From: Fervidibacter canadensis | GTDB lineage: Bacteria > Armatimonadota > Fervidibacteria > Fervidibacterales > Fervidibacteraceae | Reading direction: 5' to 3' | DNA length: 64,000 nucleotides | NCBI GenBank assembly: GCA_041446545.1 | Contig: JBGOEJ010000003.1 | Location: 1 to 64,000 of the forward strand | Shown here: piece after piece, positions 42,254-51,174 of the stretch | Layout: every line of letters begins with the position of its first letter | Position numbering within the stretch: position 1 is the stretch's first letter | Notes under the pieces: generated by a model | What the model saw: only the letters and a program-made list of their open reading frames with translations | The model's database searches: none | What the model was told of the DNA's origin: nothing | Made by a program: the position numbers and the translations under genes

Positions 42254-43081
42254 ATGGTCTCTGAGGCGGATGTGCGGTTCTTTCGGGAGAATGGCTATTT
42301 GCCGGCGCGCCCGCTCTTAAGTGACGACGAAGTGATGGAATTGCGGGAGCGCTGTTATGCCTTGATTGAGGGCAGGTCGGAAGGCAAGCCGTTACTCAAT
42401 CGCGAACTTTATCGGGATGAGCGGGGTTGGGTTGTCATCCAAGTCGTCAACGCTTGGGAAGCCGACCGAAAGTTTTACGAGTTGCTCTTTCATCCCCGCC
42501 TGACGGAAGCCGTCGCCAAGTTGATGAACACGGACACCGTTCGGGTCTGGCACGACCAAATCCAATACAAACCGCCAAGACACGGTGGTCCGACGATTTG
42601 GCATCAGGATTACCCCTACTGGCCTGTCTTGGAGCCACCCGATTTGTTGAGCGCTTGGATTGCTTTGGACGATGCGGATGTGGCGAACGGTTGTATGCAT
42701 GTCGTCCCCCGCAGCCACCGTTGGGGCGCCTACAAGGGTGGGACGATCGGTAGTGACCCGCAAACTTGGGGACCTGCCCATGACCCGTCTTTTGTGCCCG
42801 AAGGAGAAACGGTGGAAATCGTCCCATGTCCAGTGCCAGCAGGTTGGGTGATGTTCCATCACTGCCTGACTTGGCATGGGACGCCGCCGAACTTGAGCGA
42901 ACGCCCCCGCCCCGCCATCGCTATCCATTTCATGCCCGGCTACACCCGCTATGCCCCACGCGGTCGGCATGTTTGCGAGGAAGTTATCCAAGTCGCTCCC
43001 GGCGAAATTTTGCGAGGCGAGCACTTTCCGACCGTTTGGGAAAATGGGCATCCCGTTGAGCCCGCATTGGCACGGGCTTAA
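42254..43081 (+). CDS. Phytanoyl-CoA dioxygenase (PhyH) family protein
   Basis: 275 residues, Fe(II)/2-oxoglutarate-dependent oxygenase fold. The iron triad is visible as H-x-D in IWHQDYPYWPV and the distal H in LTWHGTPPNLSERPRPAI, with the 2-oxoglutarate-binding arginine in that last segment. GGAGGTGAACCGTC precedes ATG 42254. Bacterial PhyH proteins act on diverse small molecules; the convergent Gfo/Idh/MocA gene 3 bp away and the sugar-related surroundings suggest a role in sugar or glycoside modification. Confidence 0.92.
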   Translation: MVSEADVRFFRENGYLPARPLLSDDEVMELRERCYALIEGRSEGKPLLNRELYRDERGWVVIQVVNAWEADRKFYELLFHPRLTEAVAKLMNTDTVRVWHDQIQYKPPRHGGPTIWHQDYPYWPVLEPPDLLSAWIALDDADVANGCMHVVPRSHRWGAYKGGTIGSDPQTWGPAHDPSFVPEGETVEIVPCPVPAGWVMFHHCLTWHGTPPNLSERPRPAIAIHFMPGYTRYAPRGRHVCEEVIQVAPGEILRGEHFPTVWENGHPVEPALARA

Positions 43082-43084
43082 TCG

Positions 43085-44098
43085 TCACACCGACGGCACT
43101 TCCACAGGCGTCCCCCCTTTGTCGGCGGATTCCAACGCCGCAAGGGTGACCGCCAGCGTTTTCACGGCATCAGCGTAATCGCTGCGGATGAGCCCTTGAT
43201 TTTTTGTCCGCACGGCTTCCACAAAGACGACACTTTCGTAGAAGTGCCCATTGCGTTGGTGGCGCACTTCCTCTGTGCGGTGTGGCTCCAAGAATTTCAC
43301 GCCGCCCCAAGTGATTTCGGTGATGAGGTCGGGCGTGAGGATGTGCAAGCCTGTCGTGTAACCCAGTTTGAGCATGCAAGTGTTGGCGATGCAGCCGATG
43401 GCACCGTTGGCGAACCAGACATTGACGACGCCGACATCAGGGACATTCAAATCGGGCACATCGTGCAGAACCCGCAACGCTGTCGCCGCGCTGACCCGCA
43501 CGATGTCGCCGACAAGGTAACGGGCGAGGTCAAAGATGTGGGTCGTTTGCTCCACGATTTGACCGCCCGACATCTCCAGCCGCCGCCACCAAAAAGCGCC
43601 GGGTAGTCCGCCCATCCAGTAACCCATGACCATGCCGACTGTTTTGCCCCGCAAGCGTTCCTGTGCCAAGTCGGTGCCATCAAAGTAGCGAAAGTGATAG
43701 CCGACAGCGTTAATGACGCCCGAACGGGCGATAGCCTCCCGAACTTCCAACGCCTTCTCCAGCGTGCGGGCGACAGGTTTTTCCACGAACACGGCAATCC
43801 CCGCTTGGGCGGCAAGGATTTCCTGATCGGTGTGGGCGTTAGGTGGGACGCAGATGTAAACGGCGTCCAAACGCTCCCTCTCCAACATCGCCCGATGGTC
43901 GGTGTAGGCGTTGCCTTTGAAGCGTTCGGCGGCACTTTTCGCCCGCCCTTCGTCCACATCGCAAAATGCCGCTAATTCTACTCCCTCTATGCGGCTGAGG
44001 TTGTTCATGTGCATCGTAGCGATACCGCCACAGCCGATAAAGCCGATGCGCACCGAACTACTCAACACAGCCACCCCCGTGACATTGTGATGGTCCAA
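43085..44098 (-). CDS. Gfo/Idh/MocA-family oxidoreductase
   Basis: 337 residues by the longest frame. The N-terminal Rossmann motif RIGFIGCGGIATMHMNN, the EKP motif in VFVEKPVARTLEKALEV, and the C-terminal domain starting INAVGYHFRYFDGTDLAQ mark the family. These enzymes oxidise or epimerise sugars or inositols with NAD(P). The start is uncertain: TTG 44098 is used, but TTG 44065 (GGGGGTGG five bases upstream) would place the Rossmann strand nearer the terminus. Its stop is 3 bp from that of the PhyH gene. Confidence 0.9.
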   Translation of the reverse strand: MDHHNVTGVAVLSSSVRIGFIGCGGIATMHMNNLSRIEGVELAAFCDVDEGRAKSAAERFKGNAYTDHRAMLERERLDAVYICVPPNAHTDQEILAAQAGIAVFVEKPVARTLEKALEVREAIARSGVINAVGYHFRYFDGTDLAQERLRGKTVGMVMGYWMGGLPGAFWWRRLEMSGGQIVEQTTHIFDLARYLVGDIVRVSAATALRVLHDVPDLNVPDVGVVNVWFANGAIGCIANTCMLKLGYTTGLHILTPDLITEITWGGVKFLEPHRTEEVRHQRNGHFYESVVFVEAVRTKNQGLIRSDYADAVKTLAVTLAALESADKGGTPVEVPSV

Positions 44099-44148
44099 AT
44101 GCGCCGCCTAATTTTGACACCGCTTGCCGAAGGTGTTCGGAAAATGTG

Positions 44149-44182
44149 GTTGTCGGGTTTGCTCCTCTCTTGGAGTGGCTAT
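44149..44182 (+). repeat. Partial copy of the double-hairpin repeat
   Basis: GTTGTCGGGTTTGCTCCTC, then TTGGAGTGGCTAT, matches the centre of the copies at 20355-20386 and 103-141. The flanking hairpins are missing or degenerate. It lies in the non-coding 44099-44271 interval, which otherwise holds a possible -10 (CATAAT, 44219-44224) for the following small gene. Confidence 0.5.
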
Positions 44183-44271
44183 GCCCTTTCCTTCATCGCC
44201 TCGTGACGAAAGGCACGCTCATAATTTCAAGGGCTGCAAACACTCATCGCGCAAACGGAGGTGAGTTACTC

Positions 44272-44520
44272 ATGCCCCGTCGCCGTCGGGAAGAAGTGGA
44301 AGTCACAGAAGAGGAAGTGCGGGAAGGAAAACCCCGACGCCCCAAATCGCTCAAACGGCGGCTGAGCGAGTTCATCGTTAGCTTGGTCGGTGAGGAAGCC
44401 GCCCGCCACCTTATCAACGCCGAAATTGAACTCTTCAAAGCGATGCGGGCGATGATTGACGAACGCATCCGCAGTGCCGAACGGGCGTCGGAACGGTTGC
44501 AAGAAATTGAGGTCCGCTGA
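44272..44520 (+). CDS. Small charged hypothetical protein
   Basis: 82 residues: a basic/acidic N terminus (RRRREEVEVTEEEVREGK) followed by a predicted helical region KSLKRRLSEFIVSLVGEEA, ARHLINAEIELFKAMRAMI and DERIRSAERASERLQ. GGAGGTGA seven bases upstream supports ATG 44272. No family was recognised. It ends one base before the in-frame upstream extension of the glycosyltransferase gene, so the two are co-transcribed; it may be a small coiled-coil partner. Confidence 0.75.
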   Translation: MPRRRREEVEVTEEEVREGKPRRPKSLKRRLSEFIVSLVGEEAARHLINAEIELFKAMRAMIDERIRSAERASERLQEIEVR

Positions 44521-44535
44521 TTGAGGCGGGCAACG

Positions 44536-45648
44536 ATGCGCATCGCAATGGTTTCCAGTTGGCGGGTGGCTTGCGGCATTGCCCGCTACACGGAAGAGTT
44601 GGTCGGTGCGCTTCAGCAATTGCCCGATTGCCAGGTAACGGTGCTGCCCGCCGGTCCGCAAGTGTGGCGGGAGGAAGGGCGACGGTTGGGCTGGTGGTGG
44701 GAGCGAACTTATTGGCGCATCCTTGCCCGCCACGCTCAAGATGCCGACCTTGTGCATTTGCAATTTGCCCCCCACTTTTTCGGTGGCTTCCGTCCCTTGC
44801 GCAATTTGCTCCCTTTTTTTCTGCGCCGCTTGACTGTCCCGACCGTCGTCACTGTTCATGAGGTGGACTTAACAGGCAAGGGATGGAAGGCGGTGCTCAA
44901 ACGGTGGCAGCAGCGGCGTTGGTGGCACGCCCGATGCGTCCGCCACCTGATTGCCCTCAACCGCTTCGTCGCTGACCGACTCGCCCAACTGGGTTACTCC
45001 CAAGTGACCCTCATCCCGATGTGGGTGCCTGAATTGGCTCACCGTCCCGACCCGAAAGCGGCACGGGAGCGGTTAGGCGTGGGCGAACGATTTCTCGTCG
45101 TGGCGTTCGGTTTCATCGGAGCACGGCGCGGCTACGAACTGTTGCTCCAAGCCTTGCCCCATTTGCCCAAAGAGACGCTGATGGTGTTGGCGGGCGGTCC
45201 GCATCCATTGGATCGTTCCGACTACTACCCGCGTTTGATGCGGCAAATTGCTGAGCATCCTCAGCGCCATCAACTCTATGTGACAGGTTTTTTGCCCGAC
45301 GAAGAAGTGGATAGTTGGTTGGCAGCCGCCGATGTCGTCGCCGCTCCCTTTCGGCAACTGAGTGGCTCGGCATCGTTGATGCGCGCCCTTGCTCATGCAA
45401 AACCCATCGTCGCCTCCGATTTGCCACCTTTGCGAGAATTAGCGGAAGCGTCGGGAGCGATGTTGCTTGTGCCCAATGAGCCAATAGCGTGGGTAGAAGC
45501 GATTTTACGGTTGCGCACCGATGAAACGCTCCGTCAGCAACTCAGCGACGCCGCCCGTCAATTCGCTCAACGCCGCACTGTCGCCGAAGCCGCCCGACAA
45601 CATTTCGCCCTTTATGTTGGCGTGACTACCAACCACGACGAACGATAA
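44536..45648 (+). CDS. GT4-family glycosyltransferase
   Basis: 370 residues with the GT-B fold. MRIAMVSSWRVACGIARYTE is a typical GT4 start with the glycine-rich donor-side loop; GVGERFLVVAFGFIGARRGY and TLMVLAGGPHPLD follow in the C-terminal half, and the nucleotide-sugar contact is around PFRQLSGSASLMRALAHAKP. GAGGCGG lies upstream of ATG 44536. Probably transfers a sugar to a lipid or polysaccharide precursor at the cytoplasmic face of the inner membrane. It converges on gspK with a 15 bp gap. Confidence 0.91.
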   Translation: MRIAMVSSWRVACGIARYTEELVGALQQLPDCQVTVLPAGPQVWREEGRRLGWWWERTYWRILARHAQDADLVHLQFAPHFFGGFRPLRNLLPFFLRRLTVPTVVTVHEVDLTGKGWKAVLKRWQQRRWWHARCVRHLIALNRFVADRLAQLGYSQVTLIPMWVPELAHRPDPKAARERLGVGERFLVVAFGFIGARRGYELLLQALPHLPKETLMVLAGGPHPLDRSDYYPRLMRQIAEHPQRHQLYVTGFLPDEEVDSWLAAADVVAAPFRQLSGSASLMRALAHAKPIVASDLPPLRELAEASGAMLLVPNEPIAWVEAILRLRTDETLRQQLSDAARQFAQRRTVAEAARQHFALYVGVTTNHDER

Positions 45649-45663
45649 ACCGCTGCGACCGCT

Positions 45664-47157
45664 CTATCGCTCCCGCCAATAGCGGATGATGAATTGAGCG
45701 GGTGTGGTGCTTTGCTCCGTTGGCGCGGTCGGGAGGGTTGCCGTCGTGCCCGATGAAGGCGTCCTAAGTTGGCGCTCCACGATGGCATCAATCAAGTGCA
45801 CGGCGCGACGGTTGCCAACGATGCCAAGTGCCCGCAGGCGGAAAGTCCCACTCTTGACACAAACGCGATTGACCAACTGCCGAAGTTGTGCCTGCGTCAG
45901 CGAGGCAAGGTTCAGTAACTCGCCGACACTTTGGAAACGCCCATTTTGTTGGCGGTAGGCAACGATGTCGTCCACGGCGGCGGGATTGTCGGGCAATAAC
46001 GCTGACAGCACTTCAGGCGGCGCTGTGTTCAGGTTGACCAAGCCATATTGCACGGGCGAATCGGTGACGGTCACTCGCTCCCAGATGGCGATGACTTTCT
46101 CGCGGGGCAAAACTTGCAAAAGGTCTAAGGGCGATCGAAAGCGACGGCGTTGCTCTTGACCACTTTGTCCGCTGGGGTGGGTCGGTTCCATAACTTGCTG
46201 CGGCTCAGGCGGCGCCACCAAGGGCGCTGCAGGCGGTTGGGCAAGGCTTCCCGCTGGCACGCCACGGGAGGGTAGCGAAGGAGGAACGCTTGAAGGAGGG
46301 CGATGGCTTTGCGGGGGCAAAAAGCCCGACGAAGGCTGACCGAAGTTCACAGGGGGGCGAACGGTCGGCGATGGCGGGGTCGCTCCACTTTGCGGGCGTT
46401 GTTGCCCAGTTCCGTCCCGAAAGCGCAAGAGGGCGTCAATCTCGTCGGCAGTTAAAATGTCGCCCAAGGCGGCTTGCAATTGCTCGCGGGTTGCCGTGTT
46501 GAGGTTGATGCGGGGTTGACCTCGTTCGTCCACATTGGGCGTCGCTGAAAAGGCGGTGACTAATTCGGTCAAAGGCGGCGTTCCTTGCTGTGGGTCGCCG
46601 TAAAACAACTCCCTCGTCATGCCCTTGACCAACAGCAATTCGTAAGGGCTGTCAAAGGGCGCATTTTTGGTGCGATAGGGTTGGGGCAAATTCAGGTAGT
46701 AGTCGCTTTCAGCGCCCTGCGGATTGGGGTTATCGTCGCTGCCGCGCCAATCCAGAACGCTATCTGCCAACTCTTCTGCCAAAGCGCCATCGCCCGTCAC
46801 CTGCGTAAAGAAAGCGATGAGGGTGGCTCGGTCAGCGGTGTTCAGGTTCAACTTGCCCGTCTCGTCGGTGATGCGAACGATAAATTGCCCATCGCCAAAG
46901 TCCAGCCCTAAATCCTGCGAGCGCAACTCGCCAAAGGTGTCCGCTGCGCTGTCCACGCCGAAATCGTCCCGCATTAATTGTTGCAAGGCTTGATAGAAAC
47001 CTGCCTGAGCGAGGTAACGGGCACGGAGTTGTTCGGCGAAATTGTTGGCGATGTTCACTTCGCTGCGGACGGTGAACGCCAAACCCGCCGCCAATAAAGT
47101 CAGCAAAACGAGCAACGCTAACACCAAAATGAGGGCGAAACCGCGCCGAGCCCTCAT
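45664..47157 (-). CDS. gspK: Type II secretion minor pseudopilin GspK
   Basis: 497 residues, longer than typical GspK (about 320). The prepilin start RRGFALILVLALLVLLTLL lacks the Glu at +5, as expected for the tip subunit GspK. The saposin-like/HhH region contains LNLNTADRATLIAFFTQVTG, ADSVLDWRGSDDNPNPQGAE and later VNLNTAPPEVLSALLPDNPA. A Pro/Ser-rich linker of about 90 residues (around TPPSPTVRPPVNFGQPSSGF) explains the extra length. ATG 47157 overlaps the gspJ stop (ATGA). It is the last gene of the gspFGHIJK operon. Confidence 0.93.
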   Translation of the reverse strand: MRARRGFALILVLALLVLLTLLAAGLAFTVRSEVNIANNFAEQLRARYLAQAGFYQALQQLMRDDFGVDSAADTFGELRSQDLGLDFGDGQFIVRITDETGKLNLNTADRATLIAFFTQVTGDGALAEELADSVLDWRGSDDNPNPQGAESDYYLNLPQPYRTKNAPFDSPYELLLVKGMTRELFYGDPQQGTPPLTELVTAFSATPNVDERGQPRINLNTATREQLQAALGDILTADEIDALLRFRDGTGQQRPQSGATPPSPTVRPPVNFGQPSSGFLPPQSHRPPSSVPPSLPSRGVPAGSLAQPPAAPLVAPPEPQQVMEPTHPSGQSGQEQRRRFRSPLDLLQVLPREKVIAIWERVTVTDSPVQYGLVNLNTAPPEVLSALLPDNPAAVDDIVAYRQQNGRFQSVGELLNLASLTQAQLRQLVNRVCVKSGTFRLRALGIVGNRRAVHLIDAIVERQLRTPSSGTTATLPTAPTEQSTTPAQFIIRYWRER

Positions 47158-48116
47158 CGCATTCCCGTCCCTCCTTGCCCAAAAGGGCGCTGACCGCTAA
47201 AGGGAGGCGACGGCGAAGGGTTAAAGCCAAAGGGCAATGATGGCGGCGTCATGGGTGTCCCACTAACGGGCGAGCCAGAAGGCGTTAGACCCGAGAGTCC
47301 ACTGCTGGGTCGGTTGGCTCCCGTCCCGCCGCTAACTTGCCGAGTTTGAACGGACGGGTCGGGATAAGTTCGCACCCGTAAGGGCACGGTCGTCGTGAAC
47401 CATTCCACCTGCTCCAACCATCTCTGGTCACTTTGCAGACGGGCGAAAAATTCGTCGCAAGGGAGCGGGGCGACGCCGACGGTGATTTCCACCAAGGCAG
47501 GCAAAATATCGGTGCGTTCCCAAGTGTCCAGCCATTCGCTTGTTTCGGCATCGTAAAAGCGGAAGTTCAGCGAGACGACGCGTTCGGAGAGAATTTCGCG
47601 GGGCGTCTGTTCGGGTTGAGATTCATCGGGCAACAAGCCAGGGAGCGTCCCGACGGCGCGCACCAAGCCTTGTTCGGGCGTTTGCGGGTCGGTGTCCACA
47701 AAGTAGGCGACTTCTACCAAGTCCGTCTGAGGCACATCGCCCCGTCGGGGGTCATTGCTGACGGTCGTGAAGCGCAAAGTGTCTTCCTCCAGACCAAAGC
47801 GGGCATCGGGTGTGTCCTCGTGGTAGAAGGTGAAGGTTGGCATGCTCGTCGGCGACAATGAGGAAGTTGCATCGTCAAGGGGCACAGGCAAAGGGAGAAT
47901 GCTAACGAGGTCGTTGGCGATGCGCTGGAGCGCCAAGCGTCCGATTTGCGTCGTCTCTCCCATCTCCGTCACCCGTTGGCGAGCATCATTGATCGCGCGT
48001 GCCAATCCGCCGACCGCCAACCCGAAGAAGACGAGCAACACGAGGACGACGACAACTTCCACCAGCGTCAAGCCTTTTCGCCAAACAGTGCCGTGAGCGA
48101 AAACGATTTTGCTCAT
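47154..48116 (-). CDS. gspJ: Type II secretion minor pseudopilin GspJ
   Basis: 320 residues. Prepilin signal WRKGLTLVEVVVVLVLLVFF, with cleavage after G and Glu at +5, then a globular domain (RLALQRIANDLVSILPLP, SLNFRFYDAETSEWLDTWER) and a Gly/Ser/Pro-rich C-terminal tail of about 60 residues (SGLTPSGSPVSGTPMTPPSL). The start ATG 48116 overlaps the gspI stop as ATGA, showing coupling. Part of the pseudopilus tip with GspI and GspK. Confidence 0.9.
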   Translation of the reverse strand: MSKIVFAHGTVWRKGLTLVEVVVVLVLLVFFGLAVGGLARAINDARQRVTEMGETTQIGRLALQRIANDLVSILPLPVPLDDATSSLSPTSMPTFTFYHEDTPDARFGLEEDTLRFTTVSNDPRRGDVPQTDLVEVAYFVDTDPQTPEQGLVRAVGTLPGLLPDESQPEQTPREILSERVVSLNFRFYDAETSEWLDTWERTDILPALVEITVGVAPLPCDEFFARLQSDQRWLEQVEWFTTTVPLRVRTYPDPSVQTRQVSGGTGANRPSSGLSGLTPSGSPVSGTPMTPPSLPFGFNPSPSPPFSGQRPFGQGGTGMR

Positions 48117-48604
48117 GGCGTTCGCCCTCCAAAAGTGGGAGGACTTGAGGGCGTGCCTGTCCCTTGGAGAGTTGGCAAGAGAGCGTTGGCAGTGCTTTGA
48201 GGTGGGATGAGGGGCACAGGTGACCAAAGGGTGTCCAGTTGCACGCTTTGCGTCCTCGTCCCTTCCTGCCATTCCACGACGACCGTGAGGCGATAGAGGG
48301 GCGTTTGAGAGGGGTCAGTGCTCCCGCTCACTTGCTCCACTTGGGTGCGCCAACGGAATTGCGGGAAGCGGTCGCCGAAATCGCCCTCCGAAACGCCCGG
48401 CTGCAAATCGGGTTGTGAGAGCAATTCTTCCATCCGTTGTTGCGCCAGCAAGGCGGCCTGCGTTCGGTTGCGGGCGAGGCGGGCATTCAGAGCACTTTGA
48501 CCGACCAACTCCAAGATGGCGACGATGCCCATCGCCAACAAAACGAAGGCGATGACGAGTTCCACGAGCGTAAAGCCTGCCGTGCGAAGGCGCATCCTCT
48601 TCAT
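48113..48604 (-). CDS. gspI: Type II secretion minor pseudopilin GspI
   Basis: 163 residues. Prepilin signal RTAGFTLVELVIAFVLLAMG with Glu at +5; the following LNARLARNRTQAALLAQQRM fits the GspI pattern, as does RLTVVVEWQEG later. A short Pro/Gly-rich tail ends the protein. The ATGA overlap with gspH at 48601-48604 indicates translational coupling. Confidence 0.9.
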   Translation of the reverse strand: MKRMRLRTAGFTLVELVIAFVLLAMGIVAILELVGQSALNARLARNRTQAALLAQQRMEELLSQPDLQPGVSEGDFGDRFPQFRWRTQVEQVSGSTDPSQTPLYRLTVVVEWQEGTRTQSVQLDTLWSPVPLIPPQSTANALLPTLQGTGTPSSPPTFGGRTP

Positions 48605-49230
48605 CGCCTCGCAGCCGTTGACAATTCCGCCGTTTGCACCTGTCCCGTCAAAGGCGCAATTTCCGACGCCATCTCGCCCGTCGGTCCTTGCAGGACGATG
48701 CGGACACCCGATGCGCTCCCATCGGGATAGAAAGCGACCAAGTTCAACTCGTCACCCGTCGTCAAGTCTGTGACTGACGCTATCTCCACGCCTTCGGGCA
48801 GGGTTCGTTCCTTGCCCATCGGGGAAGGGTCGGGGGCAAAGGCATCAGGGTTCAATGTTTCCAACCGCTCCCCCGAAAGTTGCCACCACTCCTCATCGCT
48901 CGGTTCCCCATCGCTTGCCGACGATTGACCGCCGACCGTCGGTGTCGTCGGGGTGAGTTGATTTTGGACGATTTCAACAGGCAACAAAACTCGCACACGC
49001 CTTTCGGAGCGGTTGAATTCCACCAACACGGGGCGACCGAGAGCGATGGCTTTGGCGCGGGCATAACGAAAAACGGCGAGCAATTGTTGCGCGGCTGTCC
49101 GCAGTTGAGCGCTGCGGGTTGCCCCGAGGAAAGACGGCATGGCGATGAACGCCAGCAACACCAACAGCGTCATGACGACGACCAGTTCCAACAAAGTCAA
49201 GCCTTTGCGCCGTTCAATCGGCACGCACAT
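48601..49230 (-). CDS. gspH: Type II secretion minor pseudopilin GspH
   Basis: 209 residues. Prepilin signal RRKGLTLLELVVVMTLLVLL (cleavage after G, Glu at +5), then the GspH domain with SAQLRTAAQQLLAVFRYARA and KAIALGRPVLVEFN. ATG 49230 (GGAGG upstream) overlaps the 3' end of gspG by 17 bp; GTG 49224 is an alternative. The acidic insertion DGEPSDEEWWQLSGE is not typical. Together with GspG it builds the pseudopilus that pushes folded exoproteins out of the periplasm. Confidence 0.88.
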   Translation of the reverse strand: MCVPIERRKGLTLLELVVVMTLLVLLAFIAMPSFLGATRSAQLRTAAQQLLAVFRYARAKAIALGRPVLVEFNRSERRVRVLLPVEIVQNQLTPTTPTVGGQSSASDGEPSDEEWWQLSGERLETLNPDAFAPDPSPMGKERTLPEGVEIASVTDLTTGDELNLVAFYPDGSASGVRIVLQGPTGEMASEIAPLTGQVQTAELSTAARR

Positions 49231-49633
49231 CGTCCTCCGTGTTGGGTTGACCGTTTTTGCCGACGGAAAAGAGGACATAGTTTTCGCCATCGCTCTCGTA
49301 GTGGTAGGGGTAGCCCCAAGGGTCTGTCGGCACTTGCTTTTGCTTCAGGTAAGGACCGTTCCACTTGGCAGGCACGGGTGGGGTCGTCGGCGGAGCGATG
49401 AGGGCTTCCAAGCCCTGCTCCGTCGTCGGGTAACTACCCGTGTCGGCTTTGTAAAGGTCAAGGGCAGTCTCTATCGCCTTGATGTCCATGAGCGCCTTTG
49501 TTCGGCGCCCATCTTCAATGCGGCGGATGACAATCGTCGTGGCGATGGACGCCAGCAGCACCAAGATGACCATCACCACGACTAACTCCACCAGTGTCAA
49601 CGCCCGACGGCGACGAGACATCAGCAGGTTCAT
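49214..49633 (-). CDS. gspG: Type II secretion major pseudopilin GspG
   Basis: 139 residues, normal length. N terminus RRRRALTLVELVVVMVILVL with Glu at +5; the C-terminal domain has the GspG signatures DLYKADTGSYPTTEQGLEAL, PYLKQKQVPTDPWGYPYHY and the calcium-site region FSVGKNGQPNTEDD. The residue before the cleavage point appears to be Ala instead of the usual Gly. GGAGGTG precedes ATG 49633. It follows gspF by 59 bp. Confidence 0.95.
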   Translation of the reverse strand: MNLLMSRRRRALTLVELVVVMVILVLLASIATTIVIRRIEDGRRTKALMDIKAIETALDLYKADTGSYPTTEQGLEALIAPPTTPPVPAKWNGPYLKQKQVPTDPWGYPYHYESDGENYVLFSVGKNGQPNTEDDVRAD

Positions 49634-49692
49634 CGCTCAACACCTCCGTTGGCAAGTTCCCGACTTGTTTGGACGAAGACTCCTTTGCCTTG

Positions 49693-50781
49693 TCATCGCA
49701 CCAAAGCGTTCAACTGGAAGACCGCCATCAGCAGGGAGATGACGACAAAGCCGACGACGACGCCCAGCGACAAGATAAGGGCAGGCTCCAACAATGCCAC
49801 GAGGGCTTTGAGGCTGCTGTCCACTTCCAAGTCCAAAGTGTCGGCGACGGTCGTGAGGGCTTGGGGCAAACTGCCTGTCTCCTCGCCGACAGCGGCGAGG
49901 CGGGTGAGCAAGGGAGGGAAAACACCGCTACGGCGCAGATGGTCGGCAAGGCGTTCTCCTTCCCGCACCCGTTGGCGCACCTCGTCCAACGCTTGCGCTA
50001 ACACTTCGTTGCCGACGACATCCCGAACGACAGCGAGGGCTTCCAGCACTGGCACGCCGCCCATCAGCAAGACCGAAAGCGCCCGCGCCATCCGTCCGAC
50101 GGCCGATTTCAAGTGGAGTCGCCCAAAAACAGGCAAACGCAGTTTCCATGCGTCGGTGACCAAGCGCCCGCGTGGCGTCCGACGGGCAAGGCGATAAGCG
50201 TAGACGATGGCGACGATGCTCAGGGCAATTGCCCACCACCATCGGGTTAAAAAGCCTGAGACCGCCAGCAAGATTTGCGTCGGCAAGGGCAAACTTTGTC
50301 CCATCTCGGCGAACAACGCAGCGTAGCGGGGGACAAGGAAGATGAGTAAAAAAGAGAGGGCAGCGACCATGACGATGGACAAGAGGATGGGATAAGCCAG
50401 CGCGGAACGGATTTGGGTTCGGCGGGTTTGCTCCCGTTCCATGTAATCGGCGAGCCAGTTGAGGATGCGGGGCAATTCGCCGCTGACTTCACCTGCCCGA
50501 ACGATGCTGACATACAACGGGCTAAAAAGTCGGGGGTGTTTTGCCAGTGCCTCAGCAAAAGTGCCACCACCACGCAACTCTTCGCGCACTTGCCTTAAAG
50601 CGATAGCCAAACGCTCGTTTTCCGTGTGTTCAATGAGGGCGTCAATGGCTTGCATCAGCGTCAACCCGCCACCGACGAGGCTGGCAAGTTGACGCGTCAT
50701 CACCGTCAAATCCTGAAAACTCACCCGTCGCCGACGGCGAGGCGGAAAGGTTGCCGCACGGGTCGGTGCCACTGACGCCAT
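49693..50781 (-). CDS. gspF: Type II secretion inner-membrane platform protein GspF (short N terminus)
   Basis: 362 residues. Two tandem T2SSF domains: RQLASLVGGGLTLMQAIDAL, then SPLYVSIVRAGEVSGELP, and ARALSVLLMGGVPVLEALAV, then LTRLAAVGEETGSLPQAL, with three transmembrane helices. The usual first 50 residues (a small beta domain) are replaced by the Arg-rich TFPPRRRRRVSF, so the protein is shorter than the normal 400. First gene of the operon; gspE, gspD, gspC, gspL and gspM are not in the window. Confidence 0.92.
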   Translation of the reverse strand: MASVAPTRAATFPPRRRRRVSFQDLTVMTRQLASLVGGGLTLMQAIDALIEHTENERLAIALRQVREELRGGGTFAEALAKHPRLFSPLYVSIVRAGEVSGELPRILNWLADYMEREQTRRTQIRSALAYPILLSIVMVAALSFLLIFLVPRYAALFAEMGQSLPLPTQILLAVSGFLTRWWWAIALSIVAIVYAYRLARRTPRGRLVTDAWKLRLPVFGRLHLKSAVGRMARALSVLLMGGVPVLEALAVVRDVVGNEVLAQALDEVRQRVREGERLADHLRRSGVFPPLLTRLAAVGEETGSLPQALTTVADTLDLEVDSSLKALVALLEPALILSLGVVVGFVVISLLMAVFQLNALVR

Positions 50782-50914
50782 CTCTTTTCGCCTCTTTCAG
50801 CCCTTTAGTCCTTTTCGCACCTGCTTCATTTTGACGAGGAAGAAAGCCGCTTGTGTGAGTGAAGAAGAAGAGGGGAAGTTGATGACCCCGTTGCCGGTGA
50901 GGCATAAAAGAGAA

Positions 50915-50998
50915 CGGTTGCGCGCGTGTCCATCCTCGCCCAATCCGCTAACCACTCGCACCTGCCCAGCGCCCGACACGCGCGCAACCGCATTTTTT
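50915..50998 (+). ncRNA. Perfect 16-bp inverted repeat with T-run: candidate small RNA or terminator
   Basis: CGGTTGCGCGCGTGTC (50915-50930) is perfectly complementary to GACACGCGCGCAACCG (50975-50990), enclosing 44 bases, and is followed by CATTTTTTAT (T6 at 50993-50998). A possible promoter, TTGATG (50879-50884)-18 bp-CATAAA (50903-50908), would start transcription close to the first stem arm, yielding an RNA of about 85 nt ending at the T-run. The rest of the 393 bp gap (50782-51174) between gspF and xdhC shows nothing else. No homology to a known RNA class was recognised. Confidence 0.5.
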
Positions 50999-51174
50999 AT
51001 AGCGCCTCTACCCCTCAAAGTCAATGCCCTTTGAGCCTTCACCTTTGACTAAAGCCTTGAGATAGCGCCTGTTGATTCTTCTGAGCGACACTTGGTTTCT
51101 TTGAGCGCCCTTGTCCCAGAGCCCGATTTTCCCCTTCAATCTGCGCCAAACTTGTGGGCGGAAGGTGATGGGCG

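Noticed and set aside
50797..51042. Short minus-strand frame across the 50915-50990 inverted repeat
   Set aside because: It reads straight through a perfect inverted repeat and its product has no recognisable domain; non-coding RNA or terminator is a better explanation.
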